Translations under genes and position numbers: made by a program
Assembly (NCBI GenBank): GCA_020628095.1
Contig: JAHDFP010000001.1
Location: 310,001-374,000, forward strand
Length of the DNA stretch: 64,000 bases
Direction: 5' to 3'
Source: Saprospiraceae bacterium
GTDB taxonomy: Bacteria > Bacteroidota > Bacteroidia > Chitinophagales > Saprospiraceae
The notes under the pieces: generated by a model
The model's input: only the letters and a program-made list of their open reading frames with translations
What the model was told of the DNA's origin: nothing
The model's database searches: none
Shown: positions 53,341 to 61,088 of the stretch, one piece after another
How positions within the stretch are numbered: position 1 is the stretch's first letter
Layout: each line of letters opens with the position of its first letter

Positions 53341-54095
53341 TTCTGTATATATGGATACTTTATCTGAGAAAGAAATAAGCCCTGAGGCGGAACAGACCAG
53401 GCTGGTGTAAGTAATTTTTGATTATCCATCGCCTCTCTGACCTGATCCAATGTTAGTTTTCCTAATGATACATTGAGGCACATGCCCACTAGTAGCCTTA
53501 CCATCCCGCGAAGAAAACGATTGGCCGTAACTTCGTAGATGTATTGGTTCTGTGTTCCTATTGTCCACATTGATTTATATAGTTTGCAGCGGTAATGGTT
53601 CACTTGAGATTTGGATTTACAAAAAGGGTAAAAATTCTCATAAGCTAATAATACACTTGCTGCTTGATTGAGGACATCTAGATCGGGAGTTCCTCTGTAA
53701 TTATATCTGAACGAACTTCTCCTCAAAAAAGGATTCTTCTTAAAATGAATAAAGTATTGGTACGATCTTTCTGTTGCATCATAGCGGGCATGCGCATCTG
53801 ATTCCACCTCTATCAATCTATTGGCCGCAATATCCTTTTTAACGATGGCATTCAACTTATAAAGAAAATGATCTTTATCATCTATCGGATTATTAGAATC
53901 AAAATGAAAGAAATATTGTGATGCATGTACACCGGCATCCGTACGACCACAACCGACAATATCGACTTTATACTTAAGTATTTTCAGTAGAGCATCCTCG
54001 ATAGTCTCTTGTATCGTCGGACTATTAGGTTGTATCTGCCACCCAGAAAAATCTGTCCCATCATATTTTATTTCTACAAAGTACCGTGGCATCAC
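53337..54095 (-). CDS. truA: tRNA pseudouridine(38-40) synthase
   Basis: Isomerises uridines at positions 38-40 of tRNA anticodon arms. The catalytic Asp is in GCGRTDAGVHASQY and the rest of the family pattern (FVEIKYDGTDFSGWQIQPNS, RSFRYNYRG, NRFLRGMVRLLVG) is clear. The length, 252 residues, is standard. It is translationally coupled to the deacetylase-like gene by a 4-bp overlap. Confidence 0.95.
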   Translation of the reverse strand: MMPRYFVEIKYDGTDFSGWQIQPNSPTIQETIEDALLKILKYKVDIVGCGRTDAGVHASQYFFHFDSNNPIDDKDHFLYKLNAIVKKDIAANRLIEVESDAHARYDATERSYQYFIHFKKNPFLRRSSFRYNYRGTPDLDVLNQAASVLLAYENFYPFCKSKSQVNHYRCKLYKSMWTIGTQNQYIYEVTANRFLRGMVRLLVGMCLNVSLGKLTLDQVREAMDNQKLLTPAWSVPPQGLFLSQIKYPYIQN

Positions 54096-54243
54096 ACTAA
54101 GTTATTACAATTAGATATATCCTATTATAGTAGGCATACTCTGTGGCTTACTTTATCGCTTTCAATCATAATCTCATCCTAATTTCTAAGACCTCTGAAT
54201 ATATCTTAACCTTAAATTCGTTATTTAATCTATCTTGTTACGC

Positions 54244-54921
54244 ATGAATCCCGATCACGTACAAATAGAAGCAAGCTGGAAGGAAGCCCTCAGAGAAGAG
54301 TTTTCCAAACCCTATTTTGATTCCATAGTTAGTCATCTGAAGTCGGAGAAAAGCAAAGCCAAGCGCATCTACCCTCCTGGTCCTTTGATTTTTAATGCGT
54401 TTAATCTGACCCCATACGATCAAGTAAAAGTCATTATAATCGGTCAAGACCCTTACCACAATATCGGTCAGGCGATGGGACTCTGCTTCTCTGTACCAAA
54501 GAATGTAAGAACACCAGCATCCCTCAAAAATATATATAAAGAACTCGCCGATGATGTAAATATGAGTATACCCAACCATGGAGACCTTACTCAGTGGGCG
54601 GAGCAAGGTATTTTTCTGCTCAACGCTATGTTGACAGTAGAGCATAATCAGCCAGGTTCTCATAAAAACATAGGCTGGCAAACCTTTACAGATGCGGTCA
54701 TCAGCCAATTAAGCGAGCACAAACAAAATTTGGTTTTTATGCTCTGGGGTAATTTCGCCAAAAGCAAAAAGACTCTCATCGACGAAACCAAGCATTATGT
54801 ATTGGAGGCAGCACATCCGTCACCTCTTGCCAGAAATGCCTTCATGGGTTGCAAACATTTCTCTAAATGCAACGAAATATTAAGAAAAATTGGCAAGGAA
54901 GAAATAAATTGGCAAGTGTAA
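54244..54921 (+). CDS. ung: Uracil-DNA glycosylase, family 1
   Basis: Removes uracil from DNA. The start at ATG 54244 gives MNPDHVQIEASWKEALREEF; the frame is open three codons further to a TTG at 54235. Motifs: catalytic GQDPYHNIGQAMGLCFS, PASLKNIYKEL and the terminal AAHPSPLARNAFMGCKHFS. At 225 residues it is complete. Confidence 0.95.
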   Translation: MNPDHVQIEASWKEALREEFSKPYFDSIVSHLKSEKSKAKRIYPPGPLIFNAFNLTPYDQVKVIIIGQDPYHNIGQAMGLCFSVPKNVRTPASLKNIYKELADDVNMSIPNHGDLTQWAEQGIFLLNAMLTVEHNQPGSHKNIGWQTFTDAVISQLSEHKQNLVFMLWGNFAKSKKTLIDETKHYVLEAAHPSPLARNAFMGCKHFSKCNEILRKIGKEEINWQV

Positions 54922-54929
54922 TAAGCAAC

Positions 54930-55334
54930 ATGCAATCAAAATTCAAAACACTTATACTTATCGGTGCTATTATGGGTACCTTATCGGTAATGTTCGGGGC
55001 ATTTGGCAGTCACATATTGGCAGAAAAGCTATCAGCAAAGTCCCTCAATACTTACAGACTAGGTGTGGATTATCAGTTTTATCATACCCTAGCCATCTTT
55101 ATAACCGCACTACTCTATCGCGCCTATCGCGTAAAAGGCTTGTTTTGGATCGGATTATTCTTCTTGGGTGGAATTTTCCTATTCTCAGGGAGTCTGTATT
55201 TACTATCCATGAGAGAACTATTGCATATAGAGAACACCACTTTTATCGGTATACTTACGCCATTAGGTGGTATGGCTCTGATGGGTAGTTGGGCGGCCAT
55301 CTTTTTTACGGTCATCAGAATAAAAACATCCTAG
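54930..55334 (+). CDS. DUF423 family membrane protein
   Basis: A 134-residue protein with four hydrophobic segments. Start at 54930 (MQSKFKTLILIGAIMGTLSV) is used rather than the open frame inside ung. The signature GAFGSHILAEKLSAKSLNTY, then GVDYQFYHTLAIF, and the end GGIFLFSGSLYLLSM identify DUF423. Function unknown. Confidence 0.9.
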   Translation: MQSKFKTLILIGAIMGTLSVMFGAFGSHILAEKLSAKSLNTYRLGVDYQFYHTLAIFITALLYRAYRVKGLFWIGLFFLGGIFLFSGSLYLLSMRELLHIENTTFIGILTPLGGMALMGSWAAIFFTVIRIKTS

Positions 55335-55389
55335 ATTGCGGATGTGTATATTGTTAAAATTTATATATTTAATCTCGAAATATGAAATT

Positions 55390-55821
55390 GTGAAAAATCT
55401 ACTTCTATCATTCGCCTTTATAATCACCTTCACCACTTTCGGTCAGGCCCAATTTAATTTTGGAGCTGGAGCACAGCTCATATTTGATGGTAGCGTGTTT
55501 GGTGTACAAGGAAAAGCTCTGTATGAGTGGGATGAGACATGGCGAGGAGCAGGAACATTCACAGTTCATCTCAAAGAAGGATTAGATTGGACCATTGATC
55601 TGGATGGTCAATACAAACTACTGAAAGTCAGTGATAATTTTGATTTAGCCCCACTGGCTGGCTTAGGTATTCTGAAGGGAAGTAGTACTACAGACATCGG
55701 ACTTAACTTAGGCGCTTTTATAGATTTTGTGCCTAGTGATTCATATCATATCTATATAGAACCTAAAATTGTTTTAGGAGGGGCAGATGCCTTTACAATT
55801 TCTGGAGGTATTTTATTTTAA
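55390..55821 (+). CDS. Small exported beta-barrel-like protein
   Basis: The open frame begins at 55336 but the GTG at 55390 (MKNLLLSFAFIITFTTFGQA) starts a clear signal peptide, giving 143 residues. The mature part alternates glycine-rich beta strands (FGAGAQLIFDGSVFGVQGKA, APLAGLGILKGSSTTDIGLN, LGAFIDFVPSDSYHIYIEPK) and ends ILF, as expected of a small outer-membrane barrel. No family name is recognised. Confidence 0.72.
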   Translation: MKNLLLSFAFIITFTTFGQAQFNFGAGAQLIFDGSVFGVQGKALYEWDETWRGAGTFTVHLKEGLDWTIDLDGQYKLLKVSDNFDLAPLAGLGILKGSSTTDIGLNLGAFIDFVPSDSYHIYIEPKIVLGGADAFTISGGILF

Positions 55822-55896
55822 TAACAAACCAAAGTGATTTAAGGAAATAGAGTCACATTTTTTCTAGTACTGTTCGAGTTTCAAAAACAGTATAAG

Positions 55897-55928
55897 AGGC
55901 TTTCACTCCCATGGAAGCCTTTTTTTTA
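55897..55928 (+). terminator. Rho-independent terminator
   Basis: AGGCTT pairs with AAGCCT (55897-55902 with 55915-55920) across a 12-base loop, followed by nine T. It follows the small barrel gene. Confidence 0.7.
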
Positions 55929-56059
55929 TTTGCTCCCATCTCGTTTTGACACATGTATTAAAAAAGCTATAAAGGTTTTTTAACGCCTTCATAACCATTT
56001 CCACTTTTTCCTCTCCGTTATTCTTCAAATTATTTTACTCAATATAAAAATGAAGAATT

Positions 56060-56749
56060 ATGAAAAAAGCATTAACACTAATCACATGTTCTCTGGTTCT
56101 CTTTGCTTCATTAGAATTGAGTTCTCAGACAACAGTAAACGTCAAAACGGGAATACATAGTGCAGATGTGCATGCCGATGGATTATCAGCTGATTTTATC
56201 AATCTGGCACCGATCAAGCGTTTCACTACTGGCATTGATGTAGAGCAAGCCTTAGATAAGCATCTATCCATCAAATCAGGGATAAGCTATCTGCAAAAAG
56301 GATTTCAGATATCCGAGGGAATGGATCTGGACATCGGTGGAGTAAGTTTTCCGATTGGCGTCAAGGGCGTCACCGAGGTACATACGGTCAATGTCCCAGT
56401 CATGTTACAGTATAACTATAGAGGTCTGAATGGCATTACGCCTTATATATCTGTGGGGCCAAGTATATCTTATGCCACTGCGGGTGCAATCAAGACTAAA
56501 GCTTCCGCCATACTTGATTTTACCTTGACTAACACACCGCTCAACCTAGATAGTGCAGACTATAATAGATTAGGTATCGAAGGAAATATAATGGCTGGTG
56601 CTAAATTTCCATATAAGTCAGGTCACTTTTTGACTGAGCTAGGGTACAATCACGCTGTGACAGACTTTACGAGTGACAACTTTATCGTGGATGCAGGAAT
56701 AAGAACTAAGGGATGGACTTTTAATGTAGGGTATGGAATAAGTTTCTAA
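56060..56749 (+). CDS. Porin-family outer-membrane beta-barrel protein
   Basis: The 229-residue protein has a signal peptide (MKKALTLITCSLVLFASLEL) and an outer-membrane barrel of the OMP_b-brl type: SIKSGISYLQKGFQISEGMD, VNVPVMLQYNYRGLNGITPY, ISVGPSISYATAG, and the terminal GWTFNVGYGISF ending in Phe. It is a stand-alone gene, ended by a terminator at 56793-56824. Confidence 0.87.
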   Translation: MKKALTLITCSLVLFASLELSSQTTVNVKTGIHSADVHADGLSADFINLAPIKRFTTGIDVEQALDKHLSIKSGISYLQKGFQISEGMDLDIGGVSFPIGVKGVTEVHTVNVPVMLQYNYRGLNGITPYISVGPSISYATAGAIKTKASAILDFTLTNTPLNLDSADYNRLGIEGNIMAGAKFPYKSGHFLTELGYNHAVTDFTSDNFIVDAGIRTKGWTFNVGYGISF

Positions 56750-56792
56750 AAAATATAGAGGTCCTATGACTTCATGATTGCTTGTTAGATTT

Positions 56793-56824
56793 AGGCTTCT
56801 CTAAAAGTAGAGAAGTCTTTTTTA
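56793..56824 (+). terminator. Rho-independent terminator
   Basis: AGGCTTCTCT pairs with AGAGAAGTCT (56793-56802 with 56809-56818, one G-U pair), followed by a T-run. It ends the barrel gene transcript. Confidence 0.8.
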
Positions 56825-56842
56825 TTTCTGACCCTATTATTA

Positions 56843-57118
56843 CTAGTTATCCGAAAACGATTCGGTCATTATTTCTTCCGTAAACTTTCTTTTGTTTTTC
56901 CACCATATATAGCCAAGTGTTCCGACTAAAAGATAAGGCAAAGTCAACATGAATAATATCCCTTTATTGAGTCCTTTGCCTTGCGTTCCGCCATCTTTCA
57001 GGTTGGATTCCGCCGAGATACGGCACATAGGACACTGCGACATTAGCTCCTCACCCGTAAAGACAAAAAAGACAATTATCAAACAACCAATCAAAATCCA
57101 TTTAGCATTCCTATTCAT
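56843..57118 (-). CDS. Small membrane protein with CPMC motif, oxidase cluster
   Basis: The 91-residue protein has an N-terminal membrane segment, a short periplasmic part with CPMC in QCPMCRISAESNLKDGG, and a second membrane helix (GILFMLTLPYLLVGTLGYIW). It closes the caa3 oxidase operon in this and, from memory, other Bacteroidota. The two cysteines could bind copper or haem-delivery partners, but this is inference. Confidence 0.75.
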   Translation of the reverse strand: MNRNAKWILIGCLIIVFFVFTGEELMSQCPMCRISAESNLKDGGTQGKGLNKGILFMLTLPYLLVGTLGYIWWKNKRKFTEEIMTESFSDN

Positions 57119-57143
57119 GCATTCTCTTTTTTATACATAACAG

Positions 57144-57686
57144 TTAAGCGCCATAGCATGGCTTTAGCATAAGGTAAACAACTGGTCCTGTGATTACAAC
57201 ATATAACCACACTGGAAAAACCCATCTCGCCATTTTTTTATGCTTTTCTATCGAGAATGAAAATCCTCTACTGAATGTCAATAAAATAAACGGCAATGAT
57301 ATTCCAGCTAAGATTATATGAGTTATCAAAACAAAAAAGTAGACATATCTGATCGTCCCCTCAAAACAGTACTTAGTCTCCGGAGTGGTAAAGTGATAAA
57401 CAACATAAGTCAATAAGAAAAAGAAAGAGCAAATCATAGCACCGAATATCATATTCCTATGGGCTTTGATATTTTTCCTCTTGATAAAGTAAACCGCCAA
57501 AATCAAAAACACTCCAGCTATAGAATTAACCACTGCATTAAAACCTGGCATCCATGAGGTATCAAAATCTACCGCATACCTATTAGCAGGTCTCATCAAA
57601 GCCACTAAAAGTAATATAGCAGCAGATAGGATATAAGCTACTACGTCTAACTTCTTTCTGAGTTCTTGGTTTTCTTGCATATTCAT
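57144..57686 (-). CDS. DUF420 family membrane protein, oxidase assembly
   Basis: A 180-residue inner-membrane protein with about five hydrophobic segments and the DUF420 pattern (MPGFNAVVNSIAGVFLILAV, KAHRNMIFGAMICSFFFLLT, GTIRYVYFFVLITHIILAGI). The family includes CtaM, which is needed for haem A/aa3-type oxidase maturation. Its start overlaps the stop of the SCO-like gene by one base. Confidence 0.9.
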   Translation of the reverse strand: MNMQENQELRKKLDVVAYILSAAILLLVALMRPANRYAVDFDTSWMPGFNAVVNSIAGVFLILAVYFIKRKNIKAHRNMIFGAMICSFFFLLTYVVYHFTTPETKYCFEGTIRYVYFFVLITHIILAGISLPFILLTFSRGFSFSIEKHKKMARWVFPVWLYVVITGPVVYLMLKPCYGA

Positions 57687-58225
57687 TATCCAGATTTTTT
57701 GTCTTGCATTTCTATATCCTTTTTGGGCTTTCTAGGTAGCACAATGGTCAGATCTTCCACTATTTCCTTATAATCGTTATCCGCATAGACCTGTCTTATC
57801 ATACCATTAGTATCGACGATAAGATATCTCGCCTTACTTAACTCGAAGTTATCAGAAGAAATCGTCTGTGTAGGTTCTACATAGCGCAACGGTATCTTAG
57901 AAGAATAGTAATCACCATCAGATGGATCATCCGCGATAACGACAAACATAAATGTATAAGCCTTTTTGAACTGGTCCAGTATCGCATGGTCATCCGCTGT
58001 CATATCGTTACCCAGTTTTACCAAAGCCGTACGACTTGCCGTATACTTAAACAGTTGATCCTTCTCTTGATTAGTGAAGTTATACGAAGAAATAAATCTT
58101 CCCTTCTCGGTGAGTACTTTCAGCTTTTCTTTCCTCCATTCTAATCCTCCCTTAAGGAATACCCAGGAGCCTATAGGGAGACCAAAGAGTACAAGCAAGA
58201 TGACTATAGTTCTTATTACTTTCAT
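57686..58225 (-). CDS. SCO-like thioredoxin-fold protein without the copper-binding cysteines
   Basis: The ATG at 58225 (MKVIRTIVILLVLFGLPIGS) gives one membrane anchor and about 160 periplasmic residues; the frame extends to 58249. Its place in the operon, between subunit IV and DUF420, is that of SCO/SenC copper-insertion proteins. The C-terminal block KARYLIVDTNGMIRQVYADN resembles the SCO thioredoxin end. However, the protein contains no cysteine and no CxxxC motif. It may be a degenerate or copper-free paralogue, or an unrelated protein in the usual SCO slot. Confidence 0.72.
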   Translation of the reverse strand: MKVIRTIVILLVLFGLPIGSWVFLKGGLEWRKEKLKVLTEKGRFISSYNFTNQEKDQLFKYTASRTALVKLGNDMTADDHAILDQFKKAYTFMFVVIADDPSDGDYYSSKIPLRYVEPTQTISSDNFELSKARYLIVDTNGMIRQVYADNDYKEIVEDLTIVLPRKPKKDIEMQDKKSG

Positions 58226-58269
58226 TTCTGTGTATAAAAAAAGCCACACTCGGTGGCTATCAAAATAAT

Positions 58270-58686
58270 TTAATGAGACATTCTTCTGATGTCTTTATTT
58301 ATTTTATTGGAATCATACTCTAATTGTAAATGTGATTCCGATTTATCTTTCTCTAATATTTCTCCTCGTCTATTTTTCCAGTAATCGCCTTCCATAAAGA
58401 AAGCCACCACCGCCCATACTAATAATAGAGTGGGTAATAGAACTGTTTTGACCAGCCCAGGAAGCTCGTACTTCATGTGCATGAATTCATAAACTATAAG
58501 ATATGCTTTTAAGAGACTCATAGCAATCATTATAGCACCAAGCATTACTGCACTTTTGGGTTCGCCACCACCAATATGACCTTTAAACCAAAGGCATATA
58601 ATCACCTCCACAAAGGTAATTGCAGCTAGGATTAGAATGATCTTTAATGCTTTAGACTTAGACTCTTCGTATGATAAATGACCCAT
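58270..58686 (-). CDS. Cytochrome c oxidase subunit IV-like membrane protein
   Basis: A 138-residue protein with three membrane helices (ALKIILILAAITFVEVIICL, AVMLGAIMIAMSLLKAYLIV, TVLLPTLLLVWAVVAFFMEG) and the conserved MHMKYELPG segment of the CyoD/CtaF type. It is part of the oxidase operon, between subunit III and the SCO-like gene. Confidence 0.88.
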   Translation of the reverse strand: MGHLSYEESKSKALKIILILAAITFVEVIICLWFKGHIGGGEPKSAVMLGAIMIAMSLLKAYLIVYEFMHMKYELPGLVKTVLLPTLLLVWAVVAFFMEGDYWKNRRGEILEKDKSESHLQLEYDSNKINKDIRRMSH

Positions 58687-58721
58687 AATTAACGATCAAT
58701 AATTTTCTTTAATAATATTAT

Positions 58722-59570
58722 TTACAATAGGTAAAAAACCAAGAACACAAATACCCAGACCAAATCTACAAAGTGCCAATACAGACCGATCTTCTCTACC
58801 ATCTCGTAGCCATTCCTTCGTTTCACGTAAAGACCTGTGGCGGCATTGACGCAAATTATCAGTAGGAATATGACCCCAGAGAGTACGTGAAAACCGTGAA
58901 AACCAGTTATAAAAAAGAAAAGAGCTCCGAAGGCCTTGGGCCCAAAAGCTTGTTCTTTGACCGCACCAGCGTTTTCCCCTTCTGTCACTTTGTATTTAAG
59001 ATTATGCCACTTCCCATCATGCTGATGTATTAAATAAGGCGTACCTGGCGCGAAGGAATCTCCTTCTTTTATATCATGTCCATCTCCCTCCAAATAGATA
59101 CCATGCTCCGTATGAGAACTGAATGGATTCTTAGTAACACTGACGTGCTCACCTTTGATTAATGTCGTCCACTCCCATGCCTGACAACTCAAAAATCCTA
59201 TACCACCTAAAATAGTTAACACCATCCAAAAAACAACGCCATTCTTATTCTCACGATGTCCCTCCTGTACCGCTCTGACCATCGTATAGGAACTAAAAAG
59301 TAGAACGAAAGTCATAAAGGTCACAAAGTAAAGAGGCTTGTGATGTATGCCTCCAGGTATTGTACTGAACACAAAATCTGGAACTGGCCACGTAGGAGAA
59401 CTCATCCTGAGCGTACCATAAGCAATCAAAAATCCAGCAAACGTAAACGCATCAGAAAGTAAAAAGTACCACATCATCAGTTTTCCATAACTGACCTTGA
59501 AAGGTTGTTTACCACCTTCCCATAATTTTTCATCTTTCTCCACACTATGATGTGTCAGTGTTTCTGCCAT
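58722..59570 (-). CDS. Cytochrome c oxidase subunit III (second copy, with periplasmic insert)
   Basis: A 282-residue subunit III with the family helices (KLMMWYFLLSDAFTFAGFLI, GFHGFHVLSGVIFLLIICVN, IGLYWHFVDLVWVFVFLVFY). Between the fourth and fifth helices is an extra polar stretch of about 70 residues (KNPFSSHTEHGIYLEGDGHD onward) that standard subunits lack. It follows another subunit III gene by 6 bp, an arrangement usual in this phylum. Confidence 0.9.
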   Translation of the reverse strand: MAETLTHHSVEKDEKLWEGGKQPFKVSYGKLMMWYFLLSDAFTFAGFLIAYGTLRMSSPTWPVPDFVFSTIPGGIHHKPLYFVTFMTFVLLFSSYTMVRAVQEGHRENKNGVVFWMVLTILGGIGFLSCQAWEWTTLIKGEHVSVTKNPFSSHTEHGIYLEGDGHDIKEGDSFAPGTPYLIHQHDGKWHNLKYKVTEGENAGAVKEQAFGPKAFGALFFFITGFHGFHVLSGVIFLLIICVNAATGLYVKRRNGYEMVEKIGLYWHFVDLVWVFVFLVFYLL

Positions 59571-59576
59571 CAGATT

Positions 59577-60170
59577 TTATTTATAGAATAATAAAAAACA
59601 GAATAAGTATATCCAAAGTATATCTACAAAATGCCAATAGTGGCATACGAGCTTTAATCTAATCTTTCTCTTTTCGGTCGTAATAAAAGGCAACAAAAAT
59701 GCATTGATAAGAGCAACTGTTATCGCCGTAATACCTCCCATAACATGCAGAACATGTAGTCCCGTTATCAAGTACACAAATGATCCACTTACATTAGCCT
59801 TTAGATCGACACCTGCCGCAAACATATTCTGGTAACCCAGATATTGGAAAACAATAAAAGAAATACCTAAAGCCAATGCGGCAAATAAGAATGCCTTAAA
59901 TGAGGATTCTCTTTTGCCTACAAAGCTTTTATATGCCAAATGAATACAAACACTACTCGATAATATCAAACCAGTAGAAATATAAAACTGGCTCGGCAAT
60001 CCAAATTCTAACCAATTACCTGCTGCACTCTTAACTATGTACGCACTCATTAGTGCTCCAAACATCATTATAATACTAGCAAAAGAAATCCACAAGGCGA
60101 AAAGCCAAGGATGTATTCTATTCCTAAATGTCAAAGGCTTATTGATATCCGCTACTTCCATACTAACCAA
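59577..60170 (-). CDS. Cytochrome c oxidase subunit III (first copy)
   Basis: The 197-residue protein has five membrane helices and family segments FASIIMMFGALMSAYIVKSA, GLHVLHVMGGITAITVALIN and LVCHYWHFVDILWIYLFCFL. It lies between ctaB, which it overlaps by 8 bp, and the second subunit III gene. The shorter form is common as one of two partners in Bacteroidota caa3 clusters. Confidence 0.92.
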   Translation of the reverse strand: MVSMEVADINKPLTFRNRIHPWLFALWISFASIIMMFGALMSAYIVKSAAGNWLEFGLPSQFYISTGLILSSSVCIHLAYKSFVGKRESSFKAFLFAALALGISFIVFQYLGYQNMFAAGVDLKANVSGSFVYLITGLHVLHVMGGITAITVALINAFLLPFITTEKRKIRLKLVCHYWHFVDILWIYLFCFLLFYK

Positions 60171-61059
60171 TTAAATAAACAATTAGAACCAATGGTAAAT
60201 AAAAGAACGAACTAAACATAAGTAAGAGCGCACTGCGACGATCCTTCTTGTATTGCAGCAAAAATCCAAATGCTGTATATATCAAAGTCAGAGCGATGAC
60301 CAAAGTCATCACAGCAAAAGACATTTGTAATCCAAAGTAATAAGCACCCAATACAGTAGGTATTATGAGCAAACTATAAATGGCTGAATAAAAGCCCAAA
60401 TTCCTATCTATGCTACCCGTCTTATCTTTAGGAAGCAAGCGGAATCCAGCTTTGTTATAGTCATCAAATGACAAAAAGGAAATCGCCCAAAAGTGAGGAA
60501 ACTGCCAAAGGAACTGGATCAAAAACAAAGTCAATCCTAAAAGTGTAATTGTACTGCTGTGTGCTACGACGCCTATCAAGACAGGTAAGGCTCCTGGTAT
60601 CGCTCCTATGGCTACAGAAATCGTAGAGTACCTTTTGAGTGGTGTATACAAGAAAGCGTATAACAGAAAAGACGACATTCCTAAGAATGCAACCATCGGA
60701 TTAATAAAAGACAAACTCAGTACACCAATCACCAAAAAAACACCGCTTATCAGAACCGCCTCAGAAGATCTCATCCTATTGGCAGCCACCGGACGATACA
60801 TCGTCCGCTGCATTTGGATATCGAACTCTCTTTCTAGTACTTGGTTGACAGCATTGGCTGCCGCCGTAATACAAAATCCTCCTAAAGTCAGAAGGCTCAT
60901 TATAATCAAAGAAACATTAGAGCCCGCTGCAATCAGATAAGCTAAAGCAGAAGAAGCAACAACCATGAGGGTCAATCGAAACTTGACCAACATATAAATG
61001 TCATCGAGTTTAGATAGCTCGATACCATTCTCAATTTTCTTTGTTATTGCTTTGCTCAA
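60163..61059 (-). CDS. ctaB: Protohaem IX farnesyltransferase (haem O synthase)
   Basis: Converts haem B to haem O, a step toward haem A. The prenyltransferase motif NAVNQVLEREFDIQMQRTMY, then RPVAANRM, and the second block LWQFPHFWAISFLSFDDYNK are clear, with about nine membrane helices in 298 residues. It lies 29 bp after ctaD and overlaps the first subunit III gene by 8 bp. No haem A synthase (ctaA) is in the window. Confidence 0.94.
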   Translation of the reverse strand: MSKAITKKIENGIELSKLDDIYMLVKFRLTLMVVASSALAYLIAAGSNVSLIIMSLLTLGGFCITAAANAVNQVLEREFDIQMQRTMYRPVAANRMRSSEAVLISGVFLVIGVLSLSFINPMVAFLGMSSFLLYAFLYTPLKRYSTISVAIGAIPGALPVLIGVVAHSSTITLLGLTLFLIQFLWQFPHFWAISFLSFDDYNKAGFRLLPKDKTGSIDRNLGFYSAIYSLLIIPTVLGAYYFGLQMSFAVMTLVIALTLIYTAFGFLLQYKKDRRSALLLMFSSFFYLPLVLIVYLIG

Positions 61060-61088
61060 TTATTTGAAAAAATCAGTTAACCAAAAAA

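Noticed and set aside
59577-60170. Two adjacent subunit III genes as an anomaly of the oxidase operon
   Set aside because: A pair of subunit III genes after ctaB is a usual arrangement in Bacteroidota, so it is not reported as unusual.
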